A stretch of 64,000 bases of DNA from Actinomadura parmotrematis (lineage in GTDB: Bacteria > Actinomycetota > Actinomycetes > Streptosporangiales > Streptosporangiaceae): the NCBI RefSeq assembly GCF_019458805.1, contig NZ_JAIBOA010000002.1, positions 62,001-126,000 of the forward strand, written 5' to 3'. Position numbers and translations under genes: made by a program. The notes beneath the pieces were generated by a model. It saw nothing but the letters and a program-made list of their open reading frames with translations. It was not told where the DNA came from and searched no databases. Positions 23,834 through 32,279 of the stretch are shown here, in pieces (the first letter of the stretch is position 1; every line of letters starts with the position of its first letter).

Positions 23834-25363
23834 TCACCGGACGGTGACCACGGTCGACTGCCAGCCCGACGCCCCGTCCGGGAACGGGTCGGCGCGCTTC
23901 TCCACCTGGAGCGCGCCCGTGCCGTCGACGGCGCGGGCCTCGATCCGGTGGCTGCCGGGAGCGGCGTCCCATTCCAGGAACCACTGCCGCCAGGTGTCGG
24001 TGTTGGGGACGGGCGCGAGCTTGGCGTCGCGCCACGCGCCCCCGTCGATGCGGACCTGCACGGCGGAGATGCCGCAGTGCTGCGCCCAGGCGACGCCGGC
24101 GACGGGCACCCGGCCCGGCTTCAGCTCGGCGAACGCCCTCGGCAGGTCGATGCGCGCCATCGTCTTGATCGGCGCGTGGTCGGCCCAGTCGCGCTTCGTC
24201 CAGTACGCCCGGTCGTCGGCGAACCGGGAGATCTTGAGGTCGGTGACCCACTTGGTGGCCGACACGTAGCCGTAGAGGCCGGGCACCACCAGGCGGGCGG
24301 GGAAGCCGTGCGCGACGGGCAGCGGCTCGCCGTTCATGCCGACGGCGAGGAGCGCGGCGCGGCCGTCGAGCACCGCCTCGATCGGGGTGCTGACGGTGAA
24401 CCCGTCGGTGGAGCGGGAGAAGACCTGGTCGGCGCCGGCCCGGACGCCCGCCTCGCGGAGCAGCGCGGCGAGCGGGAACCCCAGCCAGCGGGCCTCGCCC
24501 GCGTAGGGGCCGCCGACCTCGTTGGACACGCAGGTCAGCGTGATGTCGTGCTCCTCCAGCGGGCGGCGCAGCAGCTCGTCGAAGGTGATCTCGAAGGGCC
24601 GGTCGACCAGGCCGTGCACGCGCAGCGTCCATGCGGCGGGGTCGACCTGCGGCAGCACCAGGGCGGTGTCGACGCGGTAGAAGCCGCTGTTGGCGGTGGT
24701 GAAGGGCGTGAGGCCGGGGACGCGCAGGTCGGCGCCCGCCGGGAGCGGCGGGGCGGGCTTCGCCGGGGCGGGCAGGCGGACGTCCGCGCGCAGCCTCCCG
24801 ACGCTCTTGCGGCCCGCGAGCAGCCGCCCGCCGATCCCGCCCACGGCGGCGACCGCGACGGCGCCGCCGGCGGTGGCGAGGAACGCGCGGCGGCCAGTGC
24901 CGTCGCTCTCCTCGGCGCCGTGCCGCAGGAGCAGCAGGAGGGCCGCGATCCCCGCGACGGTGCCGATCACCGTCGGGAGCGCGTCGGCGGGGCCGGCGTC
25001 CGGCCTGGTCAGCGCCGCGATCGCGCCGACCAGGCCGAACAGGGCGAGCCCGGCGGCGGCCGGGACGCGCCGGAAGCGCCCGAGCAGGCCGAGCAGCGCG
25101 GCGAGGACGATCGCCCCGGCCAGGAGGCCGCCGAGCAGGACCTGCTTGTCGTGGGTGCCGAAGGTGCGGATCGCGAAGTCCTTCAGCCACTCGGGCGTGC
25201 GGTCGATGCCCGCGCCGCCCACCGCGATGAGCGGCGCCGCCTGGGGCCGCACGAGGGCCGCGGCGAGTTCGGCGACGCCGAGCGCGACCGCCCCGGCGAG
25301 CACGCCGGACAGTGCCGCGATCAGCGGCCCCGGCCGCGTTCCCTCATCCCTCATGACCGTCAT
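23834..25363 (-). CDS. Membrane-anchored molybdopterin oxidoreductase (sulfite-oxidase fold)
   Basis: A 509-aa protein. The N-terminal third holds four or five membrane helices (to about residue 148). A Tat-like motif with another helix follows (GRRAFLATAGGAVAVAAVGG, about 157-176), then an extracytoplasmic sulfite-oxidase-type molybdopterin domain. The Moco-ligand cysteine is in DITLTCVSNEVGG; GYVSATKWVTDLKI and the C-terminal dimerisation domain (WAQHCGISAVQVRIDGGAW, WQSTVVTV) follow. The reaction may be sulfite or methionine/protein-sulfoxide chemistry; the acceptor is unknown. It appears to be the first gene of the fasciclin-sigK-rskA operon. ATG 25363 is used, with ATG 25354 in frame. 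Confidence 0.88.
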   Translation of the reverse strand: MTVMRDEGTRPGPLIAALSGVLAGAVALGVAELAAALVRPQAAPLIAVGGAGIDRTPEWLKDFAIRTFGTHDKQVLLGGLLAGAIVLAALLGLLGRFRRVPAAAGLALFGLVGAIAALTRPDAGPADALPTVIGTVAGIAALLLLLRHGAEESDGTGRRAFLATAGGAVAVAAVGGIGGRLLAGRKSVGRLRADVRLPAPAKPAPPLPAGADLRVPGLTPFTTANSGFYRVDTALVLPQVDPAAWTLRVHGLVDRPFEITFDELLRRPLEEHDITLTCVSNEVGGPYAGEARWLGFPLAALLREAGVRAGADQVFSRSTDGFTVSTPIEAVLDGRAALLAVGMNGEPLPVAHGFPARLVVPGLYGYVSATKWVTDLKISRFADDRAYWTKRDWADHAPIKTMARIDLPRAFAELKPGRVPVAGVAWAQHCGISAVQVRIDGGAWRDAKLAPVPNTDTWRQWFLEWDAAPGSHRIEARAVDGTGALQVEKRADPFPDGASGWQSTVVTVR

Positions 25364-25399
25364 TCGGAGCGGCCGGGACGGCGGATTGGTGCCGGACGG

Positions 25400-25429
25400 A
25401 AAAAGCCCCCCGGATTTCTCCGGGGGGCT
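25400..25429 (-). terminator. Rho-independent terminator of pepA
   Basis: An 11-bp perfect stem (25404-25414 with 25419-25429, AGCCCCCCGGA) encloses a 4-nt loop. Read on the minus strand it is followed by a T-tract (the AAAAA at 25400-25404 on plus). It lies 16 bp past the pepA stop. Confidence 0.9.
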
Positions 25430-25444
25430 CCTGGCGGGCGCCGG

Positions 25445-26890
25445 CTAGGCGGCCAGCCAGTCCAGCAGCAGGCGGACGCCGAAGCCAGTGGCGCCGCGGG
25501 TGAGCTCGGCGTCGTCGGCGGTGGCGCGGCCGGGCCCGGCGACGTCCAGGTGGGCCCAGGTGCGGCCGCCGACGAACTCGCGCAGGAACAGCGCGGCGGT
25601 GATCGCGCCGCCGCCGTAGCCGCCGCGGCCGATGTTGTTGATGTCGGCCACGTCGGAGTCGATCGCCGCGCGGTACTCCTCGACGAGCGGCAGCCGCCAG
25701 AGCGGCTCGCCGGACGCGGCGCCGGACGCGGTGAGCGCGGCGGCGAGGGCGTCGTCGTTGGCGAACAGGGCGCCGTGCCGCAGGCCGAGCGCGACCTTGG
25801 CGGCGCCCGTCAGCGTCGCCACGTCCACCACGACCGCCGGGTCGAGCTCGGCATCGGCGTAGGCGAGGGCGTCGGCGAGGACGAGGCGGCCCTCGGCGTC
25901 GGTGTTCAGCACCTCCGAGGTCGTCCCGCCGAAGTGGGTGATCACGTCGCCGGGGCGCATCGACGACCCGGACGGCATGTTCTCGGCGGCGGCGACGAGG
26001 CCGGTGACCTTGGCGCGGACGCCGAGGCCGCGGAGCGCCGACAGGACGCCGAGGACGACCGCGCCGCCCGCCATGTCGGTCTTCATCGTCTTCATGCCCT
26101 CGTTCGGCTTCAGCGACAGGCCGCCGGAGTCGAACGTGATGCCCTTGCCGACGAGGACGATGTGCCGGTCGGCGCCGCCCGGGTCGTAGGCGACCTCGAT
26201 GAGGCGGGGCGGGCTCGCCGAGCCCGCGCCGACCGCGAGCAGGCCGCCGAAGCCGCCCTCGGCGAGCTCCTTCTCGCCGCGGACGCGGACGGTGAGCCCG
26301 GCGCCCGAGGCGATCTCCTCGGCCCGCAGGGCCAGCCAGGAGGGGTTCTTGACGCTGGACGGCGTGTTGGCGAGATCGCGGGCGAGCGCGGCGGCCTCGG
26401 CGACCGCCGTCCCGCGCGCGAGGGCGTCCGCGCCCGCCGCGGGCCCGGCCTCGGTCAGCACGAGCAGCGTCTCCAGCGGCGCCTTCTTCGGCGGCTCGCC
26501 GATCGTGAAGGTGTAGGAGGCGAGCAGCGCGCCCTCGACGAACGCGGCGAGGTCGCCGTCCGGGACGCCCGCGGCGAGCGCGCCGTGCCCGCGGCCGCGC
26601 CGCGCGAGGGCGGCTCCCGCCCGGCGCAGGTCGGCGGGGGTGGCCTCGCCGACGCCGTACAGCAGCAGCTCGCGGACCGTCCCGTCCAGCCGGACCGGCG
26701 TCGAGACGATCTCACCGGGCTCGCCCTTGGCGCCGTGCAGCGCGAGCACCTCGTCCAGCGCGAACGGCTGGCCCTCGGCGATCTCGGCGGCGGGCGCCGC
26801 GCCGCCGGCGCGCACCGGCACCGCGTACAGCTCGGCCGCCACCTGCGAGAGCCGCCCGTCCGCGGCCCGGACCCGGGTCTGGATCGGCAT
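25445..26890 (-). CDS. pepA: Leucyl aminopeptidase (M17 family)
   Basis: A 481-aa cytosolic aminopeptidase. The variable N-terminal domain spans about 1-165. The catalytic domain has LVGKGITFDSGGLSLKP (metal-binding Lys/Asp), MKTDMAGGAVVLG, and the family signature NTDAEGRLVLADALAYAD. It releases N-terminal residues from peptides using two divalent metal ions and forms hexamers in known members. Length is normal. ATG at 26890; a clear terminator follows. The DUF3117 gene lies 97 bp upstream on the same strand; that gap holds a 9-bp stem (26921-26929 with 26955-26963) of uncertain meaning. Confidence 0.94.
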   Translation of the reverse strand: MPIQTRVRAADGRLSQVAAELYAVPVRAGGAAPAAEIAEGQPFALDEVLALHGAKGEPGEIVSTPVRLDGTVRELLLYGVGEATPADLRRAGAALARRGRGHGALAAGVPDGDLAAFVEGALLASYTFTIGEPPKKAPLETLLVLTEAGPAAGADALARGTAVAEAAALARDLANTPSSVKNPSWLALRAEEIASGAGLTVRVRGEKELAEGGFGGLLAVGAGSASPPRLIEVAYDPGGADRHIVLVGKGITFDSGGLSLKPNEGMKTMKTDMAGGAVVLGVLSALRGLGVRAKVTGLVAAAENMPSGSSMRPGDVITHFGGTTSEVLNTDAEGRLVLADALAYADAELDPAVVVDVATLTGAAKVALGLRHGALFANDDALAAALTASGAASGEPLWRLPLVEEYRAAIDSDVADINNIGRGGYGGGAITAALFLREFVGGRTWAHLDVAGPGRATADDAELTRGATGFGVRLLLDWLAA

Positions 26891-26987
26891 TACCTGGTCA
26901 CTCCCCCTCGATCATGCGAACGGCGCGGGGCCCGGCCTGGCCTGGCCGCCGGAGCCCGCGCCGTGTCCAAAGCGCGCAGAAAGGCCG

Positions 26988-27155
26988 TCAGCCCACGACG
27001 CCCTTGATGGCGGCGCCGAGCTCCTTGGCCTCGTCAGGGGTCAGTTCGACCACCAGGCGGCCGCCGCCCTCCAGCGGGACCCGCATGACGATGCCGCGGC
27101 CCTCCTTGGTCACTTCGAGCGGACCGTCTCCCGTCCGCGGCTTCATCGCCGCCAT
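26988..27155 (-). CDS. DUF3117 small conserved protein
   Basis: A 55-aa protein beginning MAAMKPRTGDGPLEVTKEGR and containing GRGIVMRVPLEGGGRLVVEL then TPDEAKELGAAI, the complete DUF3117 family, which is highly conserved and of this size throughout actinobacteria. ATG at 27153-27155 follows a GGGGAG six bases upstream; the stop is at 26988-26990. The function is unknown. A second Met at codon 4 is an alternative start. It lies upstream of pepA on the same strand with a 97-bp gap, so co-transcription is possible. Confidence 0.93.
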   Translation of the reverse strand: MAAMKPRTGDGPLEVTKEGRGIVMRVPLEGGGRLVVELTPDEAKELGAAIKGVVG

Positions 27156-27422
27156 GCGTGCTCCCCTTCCTGCCCTTAGGACCGCGTGGCGCCGCGGGGC
27201 ACCGCGTGGCCGCGTGGCCGCCTGTTCGTATCCGCGTCCTCAGTAGTGGTCCATTATCTCGTGTTCCGGGCGCGAAGTGGTAACGATCAGCCTCCAGATC
27301 GTCCGCCCGCACACATCAGAGGCCCTGCGGGCTGGGGGTTCCGGGGCGCCCCGGGTTGCCCGGCGCGGCCGCCGTGCACGATCGTTGGGCGCAGGTGCCG
27401 CGACCGGAATTGCGAGGGCGAG

Positions 27423-28208
27423 ATGGCCGAGACCGTGCAGTACGCGCTGGACCGGGGTGTGGCGATCATCACACTGGACCGGCCGGCCGCGATGAACGCC
27501 CTGGACGACCCCACCAAGGACGCCCTGCGCGCCGCCGTCGAGCGCGCCGCCGCCGATCCGGCCGCCCGCGCGGTGCTGATCACCGGTGCGGGGCGGGCCT
27601 TCTGCGCGGGCCAGGACCTCCAGGGCCACGCCGGGCACCTGCGGGACGGGCGGGGGCTGAACGGCACCGTCCGCGAGCACTACAACCCCGTCGTGCTCGG
27701 CATCGCCGCGATGCGCAAGCCCGTGGTGGCCGCCGTCAACGGCGTCGCGGCGGGCGCCGGGATGGGCCTCGCGCTCGCCTGCGACCTCGTCGTGGCCGCC
27801 GACGGCGCCTCGTTCGTGCCGGCGTTCGGCGGGGTCGGGCTGGCGCCCGACAGCGGCGTCTCCTGGACGCTGCAGCGCCTCGTCGGCCGGGCGCGCGCCA
27901 CCGAGATCCTGCTGCTCGGGGAGCGGATCACCGCCCCGCGCGCCCTGGAGATCGGCATGATCGCCCGGGTGGTGCCCGCCGGGGAGCTCGCCGGCACCGC
28001 CCTGGAGCTCGCCGCGCGCCTCGCGGCGGGGCCGACCGCCGCCTACGGGCTGACCAAGGACGCGCTCGCGTTCGCCGCGGGCTCCGACCTGGCGGCCGCG
28101 CTGGAGCGCGAGGCCGAGCTGCAGGAGGACGCGGCGGCGACGGCCGACCACCGCGGCGCCGTCGAGGCGTTCCTGGCCAAGGAGCGGCCCGCCTTCCAGG
28201 GGCGCTGA
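27423..28208 (+). CDS. Enoyl-CoA hydratase/isomerase (PaaG-like)
   Basis: A 261-aa crotonase. Visible features are LDRPAAMNALDDPTK, the oxyanion-hole segment AFCAGQDLQGHA (residues about 60-72), AVNGVAAGAGMGLALACDLVVAA, and SFVPAFGGVGLAPDSGVSW with Asp in place of the second hydratase Glu. That pattern is typical of PaaG-type isomerases, so isomerisation of an aromatic or unsaturated acyl-CoA is more likely than simple hydration. ATG 27423 follows GAGGGCGAG. The 267 bp upstream (27156-27422) contain no gene that I can support. Confidence 0.9.
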   Translation: MAETVQYALDRGVAIITLDRPAAMNALDDPTKDALRAAVERAAADPAARAVLITGAGRAFCAGQDLQGHAGHLRDGRGLNGTVREHYNPVVLGIAAMRKPVVAAVNGVAAGAGMGLALACDLVVAADGASFVPAFGGVGLAPDSGVSWTLQRLVGRARATEILLLGERITAPRALEIGMIARVVPAGELAGTALELAARLAAGPTAAYGLTKDALAFAAGSDLAAALEREAELQEDAAATADHRGAVEAFLAKERPAFQGR

Positions 28209-28214
28209 GCCAGG

Positions 28215-28230
28215 GGCGCTGAGAAGCGCC
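28215..28230. terminator. Small hairpin between convergent genes
   Basis: A 6-bp stem (GGCGCT / AGCGCC, loop GAGA) lies between the convergent enoyl-CoA hydratase and DUF523/DUF1722 genes. It is weak and could serve either strand. Confidence 0.35.
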
Positions 28231-28247
28231 GGGCGGCGCGTGCGGCG

Positions 28248-29216
28248 TCAGCGGGTCGCGGGGACCAGTTCGCGCGGGAAGGGCTCGAAATAGGTCTGGG
28301 CGTCCAGGTAGGCGATGTCCTCGCCGCGAGCGTGGTGCCGCAGCAGCGCGAGCGGCACCTCCAGGGGCACCTCGCCGCGCCCGTAGGAGTCGATGGTCTC
28401 GGTGATGTCGCGGCGGCGGGCCTCGTCCAGCACCCGGCTCATCGGGCTGTAGACGTGCAGCAGCGCGTTGACGTGCCGGCCGCGCTTCGGCCGCACCTCG
28501 AACGCCGCCGCGAAGACCGCGGCGTAGCGGGCCGCCAGCTCGTCGCGGGGCAGGCCGCCGGCCTGCGCGACGAGCCGCCCCGCCTCGCGGTAGCGGGCCG
28601 GGTCGTGGGCGAGCATCTGCAGCTTGTGCGCGGAGTGGAAGGCGATCAGGGCGCGCGGCGTCCAGTCGCCCGCCAGCAGGGCGCGCAGCCGGGCGTGGGC
28701 GAAGACGCGGGCGACGAAGTGCTCGCGCAGCACCGGGTCGTTCAGCCGGCCGTCCTCCTCGATCGGCAGGTCCGGGTGCCGCTCCCGGATGCGGGCGGCG
28801 AAGACGCCGGTGCCGGTCCGGTCGACGGGCATGCCGCCCTTGTAGCGCGACACCCCGCGCAGGCCGCAGCTCGGCGACCGGGACTTCAGGATCCAGCCGT
28901 CCAGGCCGGTCAGCCCCGCCGCGCGGTCGTCGGCGAGCGCCTCCATGGCGTCGGTGTGGTCGCGGTCGCCGTCGCGGGTGGTGATGCGGACGGCGCCGGT
29001 GTCGGTGGTGAGCCGCAGCGTGGGCCGGGGCGTGCCGAGCCCGATCTCCATCTCCGGGCAGACCGGCGCCCAGTCCACGTGCGCGGCGAGCGCGTCGGTC
29101 AGGTAGCGGTGGCGGCTGTGGCCGCCGTTGTAGCGGACCTGCTCGCCGAGCAGGCAGCTCGACACCGCCAGCCTCGGGCGGGCGTGCTCCTGCTTCGGGA
29201 TCGGCTGGATCAGCAT
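28248..29216 (-). CDS. DUF523 (TudS-like) - DUF1722 (YbgA-like) fusion protein
   Basis: A 322-aa protein with two domains. The N-terminal DUF523 domain (about 14-165) has Cys21 (VSSCLLGEQVRYNGGHSR), Cys53 (VCPEMEIGLGTPR) and Cys117 (KSRSPSCGL), the three cysteines that bind a 4Fe-4S cluster in TudS thiouracil desulfidases. The C-terminal DUF1722 domain (about 195-310) has AFHSAHKLQMLAH and HVNALLHVYSPMSR. The two-domain form matches E. coli YbgA, which neighbours photolyase there too; here it belongs to a photolyase-containing light cluster. ATG 29216 follows GGAAGGACACC, and the gene is 26 bp after the ECF sigma gene. Confidence 0.88.
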   Translation of the reverse strand: MLIQPIPKQEHARPRLAVSSCLLGEQVRYNGGHSRHRYLTDALAAHVDWAPVCPEMEIGLGTPRPTLRLTTDTGAVRITTRDGDRDHTDAMEALADDRAAGLTGLDGWILKSRSPSCGLRGVSRYKGGMPVDRTGTGVFAARIRERHPDLPIEEDGRLNDPVLREHFVARVFAHARLRALLAGDWTPRALIAFHSAHKLQMLAHDPARYREAGRLVAQAGGLPRDELAARYAAVFAAAFEVRPKRGRHVNALLHVYSPMSRVLDEARRRDITETIDSYGRGEVPLEVPLALLRHHARGEDIAYLDAQTYFEPFPRELVPATR

Positions 29217-29242
29217 GGTGTCCTTCCCCCTCCGGCGGCCGG

Positions 29243-29803
29243 TCAGGCGGCGAGCAGGACGCTCAGCCGGTGCAGGCCGCGCGCCGTGCGGGCCTTGATC
29301 GTTCCGAGCGGCGCGCCGAGCCGCTGGGCGATCTCCCGCTGCGTCAGGTCCTCGTAGTAGGCCAGCACGATCGCCTCGCGCTGGGCGTCGGGCAGCGCGG
29401 CGAGGGCGCGCCGCACGTCCTGGCGGAGCGCCACCCCCTCGGCGAGCTCCCCGGCGCCGCGGGCGGCGGGGCGCTCGGCCGCCGCCGCGAGCGGCAGCGC
29501 CGCCGGCGGGCGGGCGCGCAGGTGGTCGATGGCGCGGCGGCGGGCGATGGTGAGCGCCCACGCCTCGAAGCTGCGGCCCTGCTGGAACCGCTCGCGGCAG
29601 CGCCAGAGCTCCATCAGCACCGACTGGATGACGTCGTCGACCAGGTCGGGCGGCACCTTGCGGCGCAGGTAGCGGCGGAGCGCCGGGGCGAGCGCGGCGT
29701 GGCACTCCGCGAGCGCCCGCTCGTCACCCGCGGCGAGGCGCGCCGCGACCACGGCGGTGCCCGCCGCGCCCGCCGCCGTGCCGACCATCGTCCCGTATCC
29801 CAT
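29243..29803 (-). CDS. ECF sigma factor of the light-response module (LitS-like)
   Basis: A 186-aa ECF sigma factor: region 2 LVDDVIQSVLMELWRCRERF and FEAWALTIARRRAIDHLRAR; region 4 DAQREAIVLAYYEDLTQREIAQRLGAPLGTIKARTARGL. ATG 29803 is chosen over GTG 29818 because GAGGAG lies seven bases before it. It lies downstream of a B12-binding MerR gene and near photolyase, the composition of the LitR/LitS light-inducible clusters known from streptomycetes. It should direct transcription of the photoprotection genes; no anti-sigma gene is adjacent. Confidence 0.85.
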   Translation of the reverse strand: MGYGTMVGTAAGAAGTAVVAARLAAGDERALAECHAALAPALRRYLRRKVPPDLVDDVIQSVLMELWRCRERFQQGRSFEAWALTIARRRAIDHLRARPPAALPLAAAAERPAARGAGELAEGVALRQDVRRALAALPDAQREAIVLAYYEDLTQREIAQRLGAPLGTIKARTARGLHRLSVLLAA

Positions 29804-29896
29804 GGCCCGACTCCTCACCCGAAAAAGCTGCTCGAAACTTGTTCATAACCTGAACAGCGGGAAGCCGCAACCGGAGTGAGGCAACGGGTGGGTAAA

Positions 29897-30832
29897 TCAA
29901 CCGGCGCCGACGGCGCTCCGCAGCGCCTGCAGCGCGTCCTGGTAGGCGTGCACGCGGCGGACCCCGGCCGGCAGCCCGGCCTCCCGCCAGCCGGGCCCGC
30001 CGACGATCAGCCGGTGCGCGGGGCGGGTCGCGGGCAGGTCGGCGAGCGGCAGCGGGTCGCCGGTGGCCGCCATCGACGACCAGACGAACACCGCGGCCGG
30101 GCCGAGCCGGCCGATCGCGTCGCCGAGCGCCCGGTAGGGCATCCGGGCGCCGAGCACCCGCACCCCGACGCGCTCCTCCGCCAGGCCCGCGCCGAGCGCG
30201 TACACCGGCAGGCTGTGCTGCTCGTCGGCGGCGCAGGCGAGCAGCACCGGGCGGGTGGTGAGCGGCGGGTCGGCCATCGCCAGCACCGCCGACAGGGCGC
30301 TCTGCACGCAGCTCGACAGCAGGTGCTCGACCTCGACGTACCGGCCGGACGCGGCCTGCCGCTCGCCGATGCCGACGAGCACCGGGGTGAGGAGCTCCTG
30401 CCAGGTGCGGGCCACCCCGACGGTGCTGATCGACTCCCAGACCAGGTCCTGCATCGCCACCGGGTCCATCTTCATCGCGGCCCCCGCCAGCTTGCGGGTG
30501 GCGGGCGTCGGATCGGGCACCGCGAGCCGGTTGCCGCCCGCGCCCCAGGCCGGGCCGGACGGCACGACGCTGGACGGCGCGGGCGGCTCGGCGAGCTCCT
30601 CGGGGCCGGCCGCCAGGGCGCTGCGGGCCGCCTCCTCGGGCGGCACGCCGCCGAGGATCAGCCGGTTCATCAGCTCCAGCCGGGCGACGTCGGTCTCGTC
30701 GTAGCGGCGGTGCCCGCCCTCGGTGTGCCGGGACGGCTCGATGTTGTAGCGGCGCTCCCAGGTGCGCAGGGTCGAGGGCGCGATGCCGAGGCGGCGCGCC
30801 ACCGCGCCCACGCTCCAGCCGACGCCGGTCAC
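29897..30832 (-). CDS. litR: B12-binding MerR-family light-dependent regulator (LitR/CarH-like)
   Basis: A 311-aa protein. The N-terminal MerR winged helix (about 5-75) has YSVGAVARRLG-like WSVGAVARRLGIAPSTLRTW and EGGHRRYDETDVARL. A helical linker leads to a cobalamin-binding region: a four-helix bundle (WESISTVGVARTWQELLTP, then YVEVEHLLSS with the CarH-type Glu-His) and a Rossmann-like domain (RPVLLACAADEQHSLPVYAL, VRVLGARMPYRAL, LIVGGPGW). CarH/LitR proteins repress in the dark with adenosylcobalamin and release DNA on illumination. GTG 30832 follows GGAGGGGAG; an ATG at 30876 is also in frame. Divergent from photolyase. Confidence 0.87.
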   Translation of the reverse strand: MTGVGWSVGAVARRLGIAPSTLRTWERRYNIEPSRHTEGGHRRYDETDVARLELMNRLILGGVPPEEAARSALAAGPEELAEPPAPSSVVPSGPAWGAGGNRLAVPDPTPATRKLAGAAMKMDPVAMQDLVWESISTVGVARTWQELLTPVLVGIGERQAASGRYVEVEHLLSSCVQSALSAVLAMADPPLTTRPVLLACAADEQHSLPVYALGAGLAEERVGVRVLGARMPYRALGDAIGRLGPAAVFVWSSMAATGDPLPLADLPATRPAHRLIVGGPGWREAGLPAGVRRVHAYQDALQALRSAVGAG

Positions 30833-30903
30833 CTGCTCCCCTCCCTGGACGAGTGCACACACTTTAGGCCCCATACTCGGCTCTTCGCGGCCGGAACGGG
30901 GGA

Positions 30904-30915
30904 CGGTTGCAACCG
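30904..30915. promoter_or_regulatory. Candidate LitR operator between litR and photolyase
   Basis: CGGTTGCAACCG is a perfect 12-bp palindrome in the 112-bp divergent intergenic region, 29 bp before the photolyase ATG. It is the only clear dyad in this stretch. Assignment to LitR rests on position alone. Confidence 0.4.
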
Positions 30916-30944
30916 GAGCGCGGCGCGGCGGCGAATTCCCGCCG

Positions 30945-32279
30945 ATGGACACCTCGATCATGCTGTTCACCCGCGATCTGCGGCTGCACGACAATCCCGC
31001 CTTCGCGGCCGCGTGCCGCGCCGGGACCGTCGTTCCCCTGTTCGTGTTCGACGACGCCCTGCTCTCCCGGTCGCCGAACCGGGCGCGCTTCCTGCTGGAC
31101 GCGCTGGACGACCTGCGCGCCTCGCTGCGCGCGCGCGGCGGCGGCCTGCTGCTGCGGCGCGGCGATCCCGCCGAGGAGGCGGTGCGCGTCGCCCGGCAGG
31201 CCGGCGCCGGCGAGATCCACCTGGCCGGCGACGTCAGCGGGCACGCGTCCCGGCGCCTCGCCCGGCTGGAGGAGCTCGCCGCGGCCGAGCGGATCGGCGT
31301 CACGGCCCACCCGGGCCTCACCGTCGTCCCGCCGGGCGACCTGCGGCCCGGCGGGGGCGGCGACCACTACCGGGTGTTCGGCCCGTACTGGCGGGCGTGG
31401 AGCGACGCGACGTGGCGCCCGCTCGCCGACCTGCCGGGCGGGCTGTCGCCGGTGGAGCAGGCGGACGGCGTCGAACTCGACGCGATCGCCCGCGCGTTCG
31501 CCGCCGGCGCGTCCCCGGACCTGGCCGAGGGCGGCGAGACGGCGGGCCGGAAGCGCGCGCACGCCTGGCTCCGCGACCTGCTGGGCGACTACGACGGCAA
31601 CCACGACGACCTGGCGGGCGAGCTCACCTCGCAGCTCAGCCCCTACCTGCGGTTCGGCTGCGTGTCGCCGCTGGAGCTGGCCGCGGCGGCGCGCCGCGAG
31701 GGCGGCGAGCCGTTCGCCCGCCAGCTCGCCTGGCGCGACTTCCTCTACCAGGTCACCGCGGCCTTCCCGGCGATCGGCCGCCGCGACTACCGGCCGCGCG
31801 ACGGCGCCTGGCACGACGACGAGGACGCGCTCGCCGCCTGGCGGGAGGGCCGCACCGGCTTCCCGATCGTGGACGCGGGGATGCGCCAGCTCGCCCGCGA
31901 GGGCCGGATGCACAACCGGGCCCGGATGATCACCGCCTCGTTCCTCACCCGCAACCTGCGGGTGGACTGGCGGCACGGCCTCGCCCACTTCGACCGGCTG
32001 CTCGCCGACGGCGACCTCGCCAACGACGCCGGGAACTGGCAGTGGGTCGCGGGGACCGGCAACGACACCCGCCCGAACCGGGTGCTGAACCCGCTGCGCC
32101 AGGCGGCCCGCTTCGACCCGTCCGGCGCCTACGTCCGCCGCCACGTCCCCGAGCTCGCCGGCCTGGACGCCGGCGAGGTGCACCGCCCCTGGGAGCTGCC
32201 GCCGGACCGCCGCGCGGCCCTCGCCTACCCGCCGCCTCTCCTCGACACCGCCAACGGCAAGATCGTCAACGCCTCCTGA
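30945..32279 (+). CDS. phr: Deoxyribodipyrimidine photolyase (class I CPD type)
   Basis: A 444-aa flavoprotein. The N-terminal antenna domain starts SIMLFTRDLRLHDNPAF. The FAD domain has SPYLRFGCVSPLEL, GRTGFPIVDAGMRQL, MHNRARMITASFLTRNL, WQWVAGTGNDTRPNRVLNP and VRRHVPELAGL, all standard class I photolyase landmarks. It reverses UV-induced pyrimidine dimers using blue light. ATG 30945 starts directly after CGCCG with no strong ribosome-binding site. The TGA stop is part of the left palindrome of the 102-bp element that follows. Light control by the divergent LitR-like regulator is likely. Confidence 0.95.
   Translation: MDTSIMLFTRDLRLHDNPAFAAACRAGTVVPLFVFDDALLSRSPNRARFLLDALDDLRASLRARGGGLLLRRGDPAEEAVRVARQAGAGEIHLAGDVSGHASRRLARLEELAAAERIGVTAHPGLTVVPPGDLRPGGGGDHYRVFGPYWRAWSDATWRPLADLPGGLSPVEQADGVELDAIARAFAAGASPDLAEGGETAGRKRAHAWLRDLLGDYDGNHDDLAGELTSQLSPYLRFGCVSPLELAAAARREGGEPFARQLAWRDFLYQVTAAFPAIGRRDYRPRDGAWHDDEDALAAWREGRTGFPIVDAGMRQLAREGRMHNRARMITASFLTRNLRVDWRHGLAHFDRLLADGDLANDAGNWQWVAGTGNDTRPNRVLNPLRQAARFDPSGAYVRRHVPELAGLDAGEVHRPWELPPDRRAALAYPPPLLDTANGKIVNAS

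Noticed and set aside
23381..27007. 1208-codon plus-strand open frame
   Set aside because: Lies antisense to fasciclin, sulfite-oxidase-like and pepA genes; His/Arg/Gly-rich composition typical of a shadow frame.
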